Source of the DNA: Bacillota bacterium | Lineage (GTDB): Bacteria; Bacillota; Bacilli; Bacillales; Cytobacillaceae | Length of the DNA: 64,000 nt | Reading direction: 5' to 3' | Assembly (NCBI GenBank): GCA_030705955.1 | Contig: JAUZPL010000006.1 | Location: 33,987-97,986 of the forward strand | Part shown: piece after piece, positions 49,353-58,110 of the stretch | Numbering within the stretch: the first letter of the stretch is position 1 | Layout: every line of letters begins with the position of its first letter | Translations under genes and position numbers: made by a program | The notes under the pieces: model-generated | Databases searched by the model: none | What the model was told of the DNA's origin: nothing | The model's input: the letters and a program-made list of their open reading frames with translations, nothing else

Positions 49353-50558
49353 ATGCCGATTTGGAAAAGAAACTTAATGATTTGCTGGTTTGGGATGTTT
49401 GTAACAGGTATAGGTATGAGCCAAATTGCGCCAGTATTACCTCTTTATATAAAACGACTTGGAGTTAACAATACCGCATTTATTGCTCAGTTTTCAGGGA
49501 TAGCTTTTGGTGTAACGTATATTATTTCCGCTGTTTTCTCTCCGATTTGGGGTCAGGCGGCAGATAAATATGGACGTAAACCCATGCTTTTACGGGCAAG
49601 CCTTGGCATGGCAATCGTAATTTTTAGTATGGGCTTTGCCCAAAATGTGTATGAATTGATTGGATTACGGCTATTGCAGGGTGTGATCACAGGCTTTGGT
49701 ACTGCCTGTACAACATTGATTGCTACACAAACGGATAAGGAACACGCAGGATGGGCGTTAGGCACACTTTCAACCGCCAATGTAGCGGGGTCCTTACTCG
49801 GACCCATGATTGGCGGCTTTATGGAAGAAAGACTTGGTCTGCAAAATGTATTTTTTGTAACAGGCGCCCTCCTGTTTATAGCATTTATCATTACTGCATT
49901 ATTTGTAAAGGAATCTTTTACACGTCAGGATAAAAGAACACTTAGAGCGAAAGAGGTATGGAATAGTGTTCCTGAAAAAAGTCTGACAGTGATCATGTTC
50001 GTGACCTTTTTTGTTATCACGCTGGCTTTGTTTACCGTTGAACCAATTATAACCATATATGTTACCCAGTTATCACAGCATACCAATCATGTTGCGTTGT
50101 TTGCCGGTATGGTATTCTCAGCCTCAGGGCTGGCTAGTATTATTTCAGCACCAAGACTAGGGAAACTTTCTGATAAAATTGGTGCCCATAAGGTTATATT
50201 AGCTGCACTAGTAGTGGCAGGTATTGTTTTTGTCCCACAAGCGTTTGTTAAAAACCCATGGCAGTTAATGGGACTTCGATTTGTACTAGGATTAGCAACT
50301 GCAGGGTTGATGCCTTCTGTCAACATCATGCTTAAGACAATCACACCAGCATCTCTTGCAGGAAGAGTTTTTGGTTTTAGTATGTCTGCTGGGTATTTAG
50401 GGGTATTTGGAGGCTCCATTTTAGGGGGGCAAGTGGCGGCCTATTTGGGTATTAATTATGTATTCTTTATTACGAGTGCTTTGTTACTAATCAATGCTAT
50501 GTGGGTTTATTTTAAAGTTTATAAAAAACTTAATCTTAAAAAAGTTGAGGGTTGCTGA
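49353..50558 (+). CDS. MFS multidrug efflux transporter (DHA1)
   Basis: A 401-residue, 12-helix major facilitator. 'GQAADKYGRKPMLLRASLG' is the loop 2-3 signature and 'GTLSTANVAGSLLGPMIGG' is the antiporter motif C in helix 5. The motif C marks proton-coupled drug exporters such as Bmr/MdtG-like pumps. It is the second gene of the TetR-controlled operon. A terminator overlaps its 3' end. Confidence 0.9.
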   Translation: MPIWKRNLMICWFGMFVTGIGMSQIAPVLPLYIKRLGVNNTAFIAQFSGIAFGVTYIISAVFSPIWGQAADKYGRKPMLLRASLGMAIVIFSMGFAQNVYELIGLRLLQGVITGFGTACTTLIATQTDKEHAGWALGTLSTANVAGSLLGPMIGGFMEERLGLQNVFFVTGALLFIAFIITALFVKESFTRQDKRTLRAKEVWNSVPEKSLTVIMFVTFFVITLALFTVEPIITIYVTQLSQHTNHVALFAGMVFSASGLASIISAPRLGKLSDKIGAHKVILAALVVAGIVFVPQAFVKNPWQLMGLRFVLGLATAGLMPSVNIMLKTITPASLAGRVFGFSMSAGYLGVFGGSILGGQVAAYLGINYVFFITSALLLINAMWVYFKVYKKLNLKKVEGC

Positions 50559-50571
50559 GCAACTTTTTTTT
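50539..50571 (+). terminator. Rho-independent terminator
   Basis: AAAAAGTTG and CAACTTTTTTT pair, with an alternative inner hairpin GTTGC-TGA-GCAAC. It overlaps the last codons of the MFS gene. Confidence 0.8.
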
Positions 50572-50779
50572 GTTGTTTCGCAGATAAACTTTTTCAAGAG
50601 GAAGTTATACAGAAAAAAACAATATTGTGAAGAATCTCTCCATTTTCGTAAAGAAAAATCCAAATCACATAAAGAATATCCAAACCCCAAACGGATATTT
50701 CGCATAACTTTTTAGTGACAGTTCCAATAATTACCTATATAATCTGTTTAAATTAAACCTATAAAAAGGGGGATTTTAG

Positions 50780-51103
50780 ATGTTGATTGTAACGAAGGAA
50801 CAAATTGATGGATATAAAATTAAGGAAGTAAAAGGCGCTTGCTTTGGTCTTGTTGTGAGAAGTCGTGGTTTTGCGGGCCAGCTTACTGCCGCGTTTCGAT
50901 CTCTTGCAGGCGGGGAAATTCATGAATATACAGAAATGCTTGAGGATGCTAGAAAACAAGCAATGGATAGATTAACACAAAATGCTCACGCAATGGGTGC
51001 GAATGCAGTGGTCATGTTTCGATTTGACTCAGGAGAAATCGCCCAACACATGAGTGAAATTGTAGCATACGGGACGGCAGTTGTTGTAGAAAAGGTTGAA
51101 TGA
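50780..51103 (+). CDS. YbjQ/UPF0145 family heavy-metal-binding-like protein
   Basis: A 107-residue small protein of full family length. 'RSRGFAGQLTAAFRSLAGGE' and 'ARKQAMDRLTQNAHAMGANA' match the YbjQ/UPF0145 pattern of a pentameric alpha/beta fold. The usual role is unknown, with a suggested metal-binding function. ATG 50780 follows AAAGGGGG. The next gene begins four bases after the stop, which suggests an operon. Confidence 0.85.
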   Translation: MLIVTKEQIDGYKIKEVKGACFGLVVRSRGFAGQLTAAFRSLAGGEIHEYTEMLEDARKQAMDRLTQNAHAMGANAVVMFRFDSGEIAQHMSEIVAYGTAVVVEKVE

Positions 51104-51106
51104 TAC

Positions 51107-51340
51107 ATGAAGTGGTTTCTATGTTATCTGATATTTCAAGTGTTCCTTTTTCTGGCGTTTTGGTTCTTTTCTAAACGTACAGACAAACGGTATAAATCCA
51201 ATCAAGGCTCCATACCTAAAGGATTTGTGCCGACACAAGAAGTTTCGATAGATCCAGTTTCAAAGGTTTCAACTCGAGTCTATGTGAATCAGAAAACCGG
51301 TGAACGCATATATATTGATGAAAATAGGAGAGAGCCATGA
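51107..51340 (+). CDS. Small single-helix membrane protein
   Basis: A 77-residue protein with an N-terminal helix (MKWFLCYLIFQVFLFLAFWF) and a short soluble tail with repeated hydrophobic strands ('RVYVNQKTGERIYIDENR'). It lies three bases after the YbjQ-like gene, so co-translation is likely. I do not recognise the family. Confidence 0.55.
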   Translation: MKWFLCYLIFQVFLFLAFWFFSKRTDKRYKSNQGSIPKGFVPTQEVSIDPVSKVSTRVYVNQKTGERIYIDENRREP

Positions 51341-51438
51341 TTGAAAAAGAAATGACTTTTGCAAAAAACAGTAAAGGTATTGGAAATGTTAACACCCTTC
51401 GTTGAAAGTTATTCACTATATTTAGCCATAAATAAATA

Positions 51439-51473
51439 CCCCAAAGGTTAGATTTTAACCCTAACTTTTGGGG
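51439..51473. terminator. Bidirectional rho-independent terminator
   Basis: CCCCAAAGGTTAG and CTAACTTTTGGGG pair with one mismatch around a short loop, just before repeat R copy 2. Confidence 0.7.
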
Positions 51474-51481
51474 TGCGACTT

Positions 51482-51616
51482 TCTTCCAAGTACTGGATGT
51501 GCAAGTGGAGTTTTATTGGCAAAGGTCTTAAGGTGCCTCCTTTCGGAGATCAGGAGCGTCCTTCGGGATTAGTCTTAAGCCTGTCGGTGCTGAACAAGGC
51601 GCTTGTGCTTTTGTTC
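51482..51616. repeat. GC-richer intergenic repeat, family R (copy 2)
   Basis: It shares 'TACTGGATGTGCAAGT' at one end and 'AACAAGGCGCTTGTGCTTTTG' at the other with copy 1 (6528-6738) in the same order, with a different, shorter middle. The sensor kinase gene on the minus strand runs into it and uses one of its stop codons. Confidence 0.7.
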
Positions 51617-52896
51617 GTAACTATAAAATTTCTTTTTGGAAAATAAAGACTAAAAGTGGTTCCAACATTCGTTTTTGATTCTACTTCTACCTTACCACCA
51701 AGTGATTCTGTAATTTTATAGGCAGTTGAAATTCCTAAACCAGTTCCATTCTGTTTCTCTGAATGAATGGGGGTTCCAAGTCTTGAAATAATGTCAGCTG
51801 ATAAACCTGGACCATTATCCTCCACAATAATATAAAATTGATCAATTAATTCATGAAGGAAAACGTCAACTCTTCCACCTGGCGAACAAGCTTCTACTCC
51901 ATTTTTAATAATATTTATAAGAGCAAAACGCAAAAGTGAAAAGTCCTTTATTAAAAGATGGCTTTCAGCGGTCGATAAAAAATGAAGTTCTACATTATTT
52001 AATAAAGCGAAAGGATTAATAACTTCAATTGTTTCTTGGAGCATGCTGGTTAGTTCAACTTCTTCATGATCATTTTCCACAGGATCCAATAGGGTCATGT
52101 AATCTTTTAAAGAATGTTCCGCTTTGTTTAAGTTAGCAGTGGCATGTATGATTGTGTTAGCTTGTTTGGGAGAAAGGGTAGAATCCTTCTCTAAAGATTT
52201 TAATGAGTCCTTAACTGATAAAATAGGTGTATATATTTGCTGGGACAGATAAACAATTAAATGATTTAGTGCATGATTTTTTTCAAATTGAATAACCTTT
52301 GTACCCATTTCTTCCATTTCTTTTAAGGAGGTTTGGAGATAAATGACCATCCAGAAGGTAATATAATTTAAAATACAAAAGGTAATCCAATGAGTCATTT
52401 CGTGCTGAGTAAATGTATAGCCTTTAAAATCCCGTGTTTCAAGTATTAGAAATATAATTGAAAGTGTCAGACAAAGATAGGTAAAGAATACTTGTTTTTT
52501 CTGTTCCCATTTATCATACCGTGGAAGAATGATTGCAAAAATAATAAGGGAAAAAAATGGGATACCTAATCCCTCTATATACATACCGATGCCGCCAATT
52601 AAAAAACGGTAAGCCATCATGAGTGCGGTAAGAACAAGCCCCGTTGAGTAACCACCATAAAAAAAGCTAATAATCAAAGGGATAAATCGAAAGTCTAGAA
52701 TAAACCCTTTACCAAATGATAAAGGAAAGGTCATGCAAATAATAATGGACAGCCCGCAAAGTACGGCTAATATTTCCTTCTGTATTCTTTTTTTGCCAAA
52801 TTTTTTCCGGAAAAAGGATTGATATAAGAGCATTGGAAATAAAATACAAACCATTTGTAGAAGCCAAATTCCTAAATAGGCGGGGTTTACAATCAT
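51550..52896 (-). CDS. Membrane histidine-kinase-like protein lacking the phospho-acceptor histidine
   Basis: A 448-residue protein with about six N-terminal helices (residues 8-185), a helical dimerisation region and an intact HATPase domain. Where the acceptor motif A-H-E-x-R-N/T-P is expected it has 'YLSQQIYTPILSVKDSL', so His and Glu are Gln and Arg is Tyr. The ATP-binding motifs remain: 'NIIKNGVEA', 'EDNGPGLS' and 'NGTGLGISTA'. It should bind ATP but not autophosphorylate at the usual place, so it may be a pseudokinase that regulates another kinase. The last 20-25 residues ('STSALFSTDRLKTNPEGRS') are encoded by repeat R. It aligns in layout with the 7892-9106 kinase. Confidence 0.8.
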   Translation of the reverse strand: MIVNPAYLGIWLLQMVCILFPMLLYQSFFRKKFGKKRIQKEILAVLCGLSIIICMTFPLSFGKGFILDFRFIPLIISFFYGGYSTGLVLTALMMAYRFLIGGIGMYIEGLGIPFFSLIIFAIILPRYDKWEQKKQVFFTYLCLTLSIIFLILETRDFKGYTFTQHEMTHWITFCILNYITFWMVIYLQTSLKEMEEMGTKVIQFEKNHALNHLIVYLSQQIYTPILSVKDSLKSLEKDSTLSPKQANTIIHATANLNKAEHSLKDYMTLLDPVENDHEEVELTSMLQETIEVINPFALLNNVELHFLSTAESHLLIKDFSLLRFALINIIKNGVEACSPGGRVDVFLHELIDQFYIIVEDNGPGLSADIISRLGTPIHSEKQNGTGLGISTAYKITESLGGKVEVESKTNVGTTFSLYFPKRNFIVTNKSTSALFSTDRLKTNPEGRS

Positions 52897-53077
52897 TTAC
52901 TACCCTCCATTCAATGATATTTTTCTGTATTGTACCCCCATTGATAGAGGTATAATATTAAATTTATCACAGTAATTAGCTTTCCTAATTTAAATAGGGA
53001 ACTAGTTCATAAAATTGAAACATCTATATCAAAAAAAGCTAAGATTTATACAAATGGTAGGTGAATGGAAATCCCCA

Positions 53078-53116
53078 AAAAAACACACCCTAAAACCGAA
53101 AAAGGGGTGTGTTTTA
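53078..53116. terminator. Hairpin that may act as terminator or leader
   Basis: AAAAACACACCC and GGGTGTGTTTT pair around a 14-base loop with T and A tracts. It ends at the preferred start codon of the next gene, so it could terminate minus-strand transcription or hide that gene's start. Confidence 0.55.
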
Positions 53117-53595
53117 TGACAGATCGAAAATTATTAAAACTATTATGGAGTGTTGGTCTTTTTTTAGCTCCTACACTGTTTATGAGACCGACAAAGGATC
53201 GATGGATTGTCTTTTTATTTAATGCTTTTTTAAATACATACATAGATAATTATTTAGTAGCATCAAAGCGCTTAAAATATCCGAACAGACTTAAAAGTGT
53301 AAAAAAACTCTCAAATGGTAGCGTTTTATATGATAGTCTTTTATGCCCTCTAATGACAACTTGGTATTATATAGCAACCCGCCATGTTAAAAAAATTAGT
53401 AAATTTCTTTTCATCACGTTTTTATTTGTTTTACCACAGTTGATTTTTGAATTATTACTTGAAAAATACACTGAAATTATAAAGTATAAAAAGGGATGGA
53501 AGTGGTATCATTCCTTTTTTACAATTTCATTTATAAAAATTTTTGTAAGAGGCTTTATCCAAATGATTAACAAGGCCTCTCAAATCAATTCATAA
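53116..53595 (+). CDS. CBO0543-family membrane protein
   Basis: A 159-residue protein with about four helices. The start at ATG 53116 is preferred because family members begin close to 'KLLKLLWSVGLFLAPTLFM'; ATG 53065 is an alternative but would pass through the hairpin. 'RPTKDRWIVFLFNAFLNTYI' and 'CPLMTTWYYIATR' are the recurring pattern. The function is unknown. It converges with the MMPL transporter gene with a 4-bp gap. Confidence 0.7.
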   Translation: MTDRKLLKLLWSVGLFLAPTLFMRPTKDRWIVFLFNAFLNTYIDNYLVASKRLKYPNRLKSVKKLSNGSVLYDSLLCPLMTTWYYIATRHVKKISKFLFITFLFVLPQLIFELLLEKYTEIIKYKKGWKWYHSFFTISFIKIFVRGFIQMINKASQINS

Positions 53596-53599
53596 ATGT

Positions 53600-55840
53600 T
53601 TATTCGTTTTCATAATCAATATTTTGGTGCACTTCCGGCATGTTCCGTTTAGAAGGCCAGAATGCCATTTTTCCAAGTAATACTGTAATGGCTGGAACCA
53701 GTAATGGGCGGACGATGAATGTATCTAATAATACGCCAATTGCTGTAATTGTTCCAAAGTGTACTAAAATTTGGATAGGTAAGGTTGTCAAAACAGCAAA
53801 TGTTCCGGCAAGAATGAGTCCAGCAGAAGTAATAACTGCACCGGATTCTGCTACTCCTTCTTTGATGGCCTGCATGAGGGGCATCTGCCTATTCTTTTTC
53901 CAGATACTAGACATCATAAAGATATTATAATCTTCCCCTAGTGCAACAATAAATACAAACGCATAAAGGGGAATAAATCCTTGTATGGCAGTGACCCCAA
54001 ATAAATAATGAAGGATAACCCAGCCTAAGCCAAGGGCACTAGAATAAGACAATAAAACTGTTGCGATTAAATAAGCAGTTGCTGTAATAGAGCGTAAGTA
54101 AAGCAGTAATAGTATGGCAATCATTGAAATGACTACAGGAATAATGACCTTACTGTCATCATTTGTTGTTTTCCTTGTGTCATATTGTTCTGACGTTTGT
54201 CCTCCAATCCAAACCTTTTTAGAAACACTGTCTATATGGCTGTCTTGAAGCACTTTTTCAGTTTTACTCCTCAATAAAGGAATTTCATTCATCGCTTTAT
54301 TTGAGTATGGATTTGCCTTTAGTTCTACGTTATAGCTAATTATTTGTTTATTCTCTGCACCAGGAACACCTTCTGATACATTTGCAACAAAGGATAAACT
54401 TTCTAATTCCTTCTTAACGGATATACCCTTTCCATCTGTTTGAATCATGACCTGCACTGGCGCAAGTTCTCCTGGATTAAAATGTTCTGAGATTAACTTG
54501 AATCCCTCACGTGAAGGCATATCCTTTGGAAAAGAAGATAACGTATCATATGTGTAGGAAATTGTTGTCGCATAAAAAGCAAAAACCCCAAGAAATAGTA
54601 GTGTGAAGGCAAGAATATGCCATGGTTTTTGAACAATTAAGTTTCCGAGTTTCATACCAAGCCCAGTTTTTGCCTTTTCCGAGGGTAAAGCTTTTCCTTT
54701 TTTGAGCGCTCTTGCTTCCTTCATTTCTCTTGTTCGAGGAACAAATGGATAAAAACTTGATCTTCCAAGAATGCTTAACAATGCAGGTATTAATGTCAAA
54801 CTTGCCACCATCATAATTAAAATAGATAGACTAAATGGAAGGGCAAATCGATGTACTGATCCGTATTTTGCCATTAGTAATACTAGTAAAGAGAAAATAA
54901 CCGTTAAACCACTCATTGCAATAGCCCCAGCAGATCCCTGAAAGGCCATTTTCATCGCTAATTGCTTATCACGTTCCTTCTCTAGGAAACCTCTATATCT
55001 AGAAATGAGGAATAAGCAATAATCTGTACCTGCCCCAAATAAAAGTACTGTCATAATGGAAAGGCTTTGAGAATCAAAGGTAGTCAAGCCAGCCCTTCCA
55101 ATCCCACCAAGAATAGGGTTGATAACCCCATAGGCTATCCCAACTCCTACTAGTGGAATGATAGCTAAAATTGGTGAGCGGTAGATTAACAATAGTAGGA
55201 TAAGAACGATTGAAACAGTACCAAGTAACAAGGACAAATCACCTTGACTGAATAAATTCTTGGCATCTACCCCAATAGCTGCAGGACCGGTAATTCGAAG
55301 CACTAGTTTGGTTTGATCTGAAATTTTACCTTTTGATGGATTTGTAGAAAAAATAGACGTCGTTTTATCCTTTAATTCCTTAATTCCTCCTGCTAAAGCA
55401 TCTACTTCTTGATTTTTCTTAAAAATAACCGGAAGAACTATTGTGGTACCATCCTTAGAGAGCTGTCCTTTTAGTACAGGAAGCGGGAACCTATAGAGAG
55501 GAACAACAGTTTCCTGATATTTAACAGGATGTTGATCCAGCTCTTGGGAATATTTCTGAATTTGTACCAAATCCTGATTTGTCAATCCACTAGCCCTATA
55601 CCAGGTTAATAGAGCAGGAGTTCCGGAGTTAGTTGAAAATTCTTTATCAGCTACTTTTTTTGCTTGTTGGGAAGGTGAAGTCGAAACTAAATTAGCAGCT
55701 AAATCATTTTTCTCTTTGCTTGCTTGAGGAAAAGAGATATTCACAATTGCTGCAATGACCAGCCAGCAGATTACAATGATCCATCTTCCTTTTTTTCCAC
55801 TTACGATTTCACCAACTTTTTCTAACCAATTTTTCCTCAC
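53600..55840 (-). CDS. MMPL/RND-type transporter
   Basis: A 746-residue transporter with 12 helices and two large external loops, made of two related halves. GTG 55840 is chosen since GGAG at about 55849 is correctly spaced. 'GAGTDYCLFLISRYRGFLEK' (half 1) and 'GEDYNIFMMSSIWKKNRQM' (half 2) hold the conserved D-Y pair of MMPL proteins that carries protons. It resembles B. subtilis YdfJ. Members export lipids or drugs. A TetR gene lies upstream on the same strand, and palindromes flank that gene. Confidence 0.9.
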   Translation of the reverse strand: MRKNWLEKVGEIVSGKKGRWIIVICWLVIAAIVNISFPQASKEKNDLAANLVSTSPSQQAKKVADKEFSTNSGTPALLTWYRASGLTNQDLVQIQKYSQELDQHPVKYQETVVPLYRFPLPVLKGQLSKDGTTIVLPVIFKKNQEVDALAGGIKELKDKTTSIFSTNPSKGKISDQTKLVLRITGPAAIGVDAKNLFSQGDLSLLLGTVSIVLILLLLIYRSPILAIIPLVGVGIAYGVINPILGGIGRAGLTTFDSQSLSIMTVLLFGAGTDYCLFLISRYRGFLEKERDKQLAMKMAFQGSAGAIAMSGLTVIFSLLVLLMAKYGSVHRFALPFSLSILIMMVASLTLIPALLSILGRSSFYPFVPRTREMKEARALKKGKALPSEKAKTGLGMKLGNLIVQKPWHILAFTLLFLGVFAFYATTISYTYDTLSSFPKDMPSREGFKLISEHFNPGELAPVQVMIQTDGKGISVKKELESLSFVANVSEGVPGAENKQIISYNVELKANPYSNKAMNEIPLLRSKTEKVLQDSHIDSVSKKVWIGGQTSEQYDTRKTTNDDSKVIIPVVISMIAILLLLYLRSITATAYLIATVLLSYSSALGLGWVILHYLFGVTAIQGFIPLYAFVFIVALGEDYNIFMMSSIWKKNRQMPLMQAIKEGVAESGAVITSAGLILAGTFAVLTTLPIQILVHFGTITAIGVLLDTFIVRPLLVPAITVLLGKMAFWPSKRNMPEVHQNIDYENE

Positions 55841-55864
55841 ATTTTTCACTCCATTCGTTTTGTT

Positions 55865-55968
55865 TTTTTTAGCTCATCAGATTTATATCCATAAATTCTG
55901 AACGCATAAGTGCAACTAGGCAATCTCCCTGAGCTGAGGCTTGGCGCTAGCCAAGTTTTCTTTATATG
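55865..55968. repeat. Structured intergenic repeat, family A (copy 2)
   Basis: It shares 'AGCTCATCAG', 'ATTTATATCCATAAAT', 'CTGAACGCATAAG' and 'AACTA' with copy 1 at 4754 in the same order. Its second part has a hairpin TTGGC-GC-TAGCCAA. No coding content. Confidence 0.7.
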
Positions 55969-56001
55969 AAAAAAGTACCTTATAAAACACTAAATTTGTG
56001 T

Positions 56002-56021
56002 AACTTATCAATTGATAAGTT
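56002..56021. promoter_or_regulatory. TetR operator upstream of the MMPL gene
   Basis: AACTTATCAATTGATAAGTT is a perfect 20-bp palindrome. It lies between the TetR stop and the MMPL gene. The same 16-bp core, CTTATCAATTGATAAG, occurs at 56689-56704. Confidence 0.85.
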
Positions 56022-56058
56022 CATTGCAAAAATGAATCTTTCCCTATTTTAGGAAAGA

Positions 56059-56679
56059 TCAAATTTTCACCCCATGAAGAAAAATATTTACAATTAAGCT
56101 TGCCTTTTTTTCTATATCACGACTTCTATTTGGACTTCCGGCTGAAGTGGGGAGCAGGGTAGAGCGAATTAAGTTTAAAATTAAAAAAGCTAATTCGGTC
56201 GAAGTCGTTTGAAGCTCTGAAACGTCCTTCATTTCTCCATTGGCAATTCCATCATCAATTATTTTAATAACAGGCATTAAAAAGCTCTTCATCCACCACT
56301 TATGTGTTTCCTTTTGTTGGTCACTTTTTAGTTCATGAAAAATATCATGAAACATTTGCGACATATCCATTTCGTATCTATCCATCATGTAGACTGTCAT
56401 TTTCAATAATCGTTCTGAAAGTGAACCAGCTTCCTCTAATATTTTGTTAAGTGCAGTTTCTGTTTGCTGTAAGGCATATTGAATGACTGCAACATAAAGT
56501 GTTTGTTTATTTTTAAAATGGTGGTACAAAGCTGGCTGGGTAATTCCACATAAGTCAGCAATTTGTCTAGTGGATACAGCCCGATAACCATACTCCATGA
56601 ATAATCTTTGTGCTGTTTTTATCACTGTATGATATGTATCTTTTTGGGTAGTAGTTGAGCTGTTTTCTTTTCCAGACAT
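56059..56679 (-). CDS. TetR family repressor of the MMPL transporter
   Basis: A 206-residue regulator from ATG 56679 (AAGGTG upstream; the GTG 56688 lies inside the operator-adjacent sequence). 'RAVSTRQIADLCGITQPALY' then 'HHFKNKQTLYVAVI' is the helix-turn-helix. It is followed by the MMPL transporter gene on the same strand. Identical palindromes precede both genes, so it probably represses itself and the transporter. Confidence 0.9.
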   Translation of the reverse strand: MSGKENSSTTTQKDTYHTVIKTAQRLFMEYGYRAVSTRQIADLCGITQPALYHHFKNKQTLYVAVIQYALQQTETALNKILEEAGSLSERLLKMTVYMMDRYEMDMSQMFHDIFHELKSDQQKETHKWWMKSFLMPVIKIIDDGIANGEMKDVSELQTTSTELAFLILNLIRSTLLPTSAGSPNRSRDIEKKASLIVNIFLHGVKI

Positions 56680-56688
56680 TTTAATCAC

Positions 56689-56704
56689 CTTATCAATTGA
56701 TAAG
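56689..56704. promoter_or_regulatory. TetR autoregulatory operator
   Basis: CTTATCAATTGATAAG, a perfect 16-bp palindrome, lies directly upstream of the TetR ribosome-binding site. It is identical to the core of the site at 56002-56021. Confidence 0.85.
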
Positions 56705-56800
56705 TATAATATATAAAATTATTTTATAAATGTAAAGAGCAGTAGAGAGGAATCTACTACTCTTTACTTAATGTCTTTGACTGACTAAAGGAAGGAGTGA

Positions 56801-58099
56801 CTATACTTTTTTGTATTCCTTCATTATTTCAGCTGCCTTACTTGAATTAATTTCCCCTGATGCAACTAGCTCGGATGCAATGATATCAATCAAACCTCCA
56901 GTTGCACCTACTACCATTGCTAACGACCGTGCTTGCAGAGCCATATGTCCTTTTTGAATACCGTCAGTTACAAGAGCCTTCATGGCACCAAAGTTTTGGG
57001 CTAGGCCAACCGTGACGATTAGCTGGCTAAGCTCACGAGCAGACTGTATCCCAGTAATTTTTTGAGTTAATTTAGCAATGGGATGAACCTTAATACTGCC
57101 TCCTACTGTTCCAACTGGCATTGGAAGGGTTAGCATTCCACAAAGATTTCCATCTTCATCTATCGTCCATTGTGTCATTGATCCATAGTGTCCATCACGT
57201 GCTGCATAAGCATGTGCAGCTGCTTCTACTGCTCGCCAATCATTTCCAGATGCAATAACGGCTGCATCGATTCCGTTCATTACCCCTTTGTTATGTGTGA
57301 CTGCGCGATAAATATCAGAATGAGCAAATTGATAAGCAGAGATAAGTCTGTCACGTACCTCTTCGCCACTAAGTGTATCGGTTGCTAAAAGATTGGGAGG
57401 AAGAACGATGTGAGCAGTTGCTAAACATTCATCCACAAAATTGGATAGAATACGAAGATGTACCTCTCCACTGGTAAGTTCCGCTACTTTAGATGCAATG
57501 GCCTCCACCATAGTATTGACCATATTTGCTCCCATTGCTTCCTGTGTATCTACTATTAAATGGACAACAAGCATAGGGGGGAAAGAGGCTCCAGGCTCTT
57601 GGTTAAGTATCCGAACATTAATTTCAAGTGCGCCCCCACCTCGCTTTTTTAAGGATGGGTGGGCAGCATTTGCCTGCTCTACCAGCAAAGACTGATGTTT
57701 AAGAATGTTTGCTTTTGCTTGCTCGCAATCTGGTACATTGACAATCTGAATTTGTCCAATCATTCGTCGTTCTGTTGATTCTGAATAAAACCCGCCTGCC
57801 TCGCGAACTAACTTTGCTATTGAGCTGACTGCAGCAATAATAGATGGTTCCTCAACAGCCATCGGAATCACATAATCATGACCGTTTATCAGAAAGTTTA
57901 ATCCAAGGCCAAGTGGAAGAGAATAGATGCCAATTGCATTTTCCACCATTTTATCTGCCTGTTCAAGTGTTAGTGCTCCTTGACTTGAAAGGGCTGCAAC
58001 TTCTTCTTGAGTCAGATTGGCAAAATCCGCAAGCAAGGAAAGTCGTTCTTCCATTGTCTTTTTGTAGAATTGTGGAAATCGAGATGATTTTGTTTTCAA
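56801..58099 (-). CDS. Class II hydroxymethylglutaryl-CoA reductase
   Basis: A 432-residue enzyme starting at TTG 58099 behind GGGGGC. 'MVENAIGIYSLPLGLGLNF' is the E-N-x-I-G motif with the catalytic Glu, 'THNKGVMNGIDAAVIASGND' holds catalytic Lys and Asp, 'MPVGTVGGSI' is conserved and 'GHMALQARSLAM' holds the catalytic His. Class II enzymes interconvert HMG-CoA and mevalonate using NAD(P)H. It is the last gene of a tight operon with acyl-CoA dehydrogenase, biotinyl carrier, hydratase and carboxylase (11-22 bp gaps). It occupies the place where HMG-CoA lyase is expected in leucine-degradation operons. This is unusual for a Bacillaceae member that would be expected to use the MEP route. Confidence 0.9.
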   Translation of the reverse strand: MKTKSSRFPQFYKKTMEERLSLLADFANLTQEEVAALSSQGALTLEQADKMVENAIGIYSLPLGLGLNFLINGHDYVIPMAVEEPSIIAAVSSIAKLVREAGGFYSESTERRMIGQIQIVNVPDCEQAKANILKHQSLLVEQANAAHPSLKKRGGGALEINVRILNQEPGASFPPMLVVHLIVDTQEAMGANMVNTMVEAIASKVAELTSGEVHLRILSNFVDECLATAHIVLPPNLLATDTLSGEEVRDRLISAYQFAHSDIYRAVTHNKGVMNGIDAAVIASGNDWRAVEAAAHAYAARDGHYGSMTQWTIDEDGNLCGMLTLPMPVGTVGGSIKVHPIAKLTQKITGIQSARELSQLIVTVGLAQNFGAMKALVTDGIQKGHMALQARSLAMVVGATGGLIDIIASELVASGEINSSKAAEIMKEYKKV

Positions 58100-58110
58100 A
58101 GTCTTGCCCC

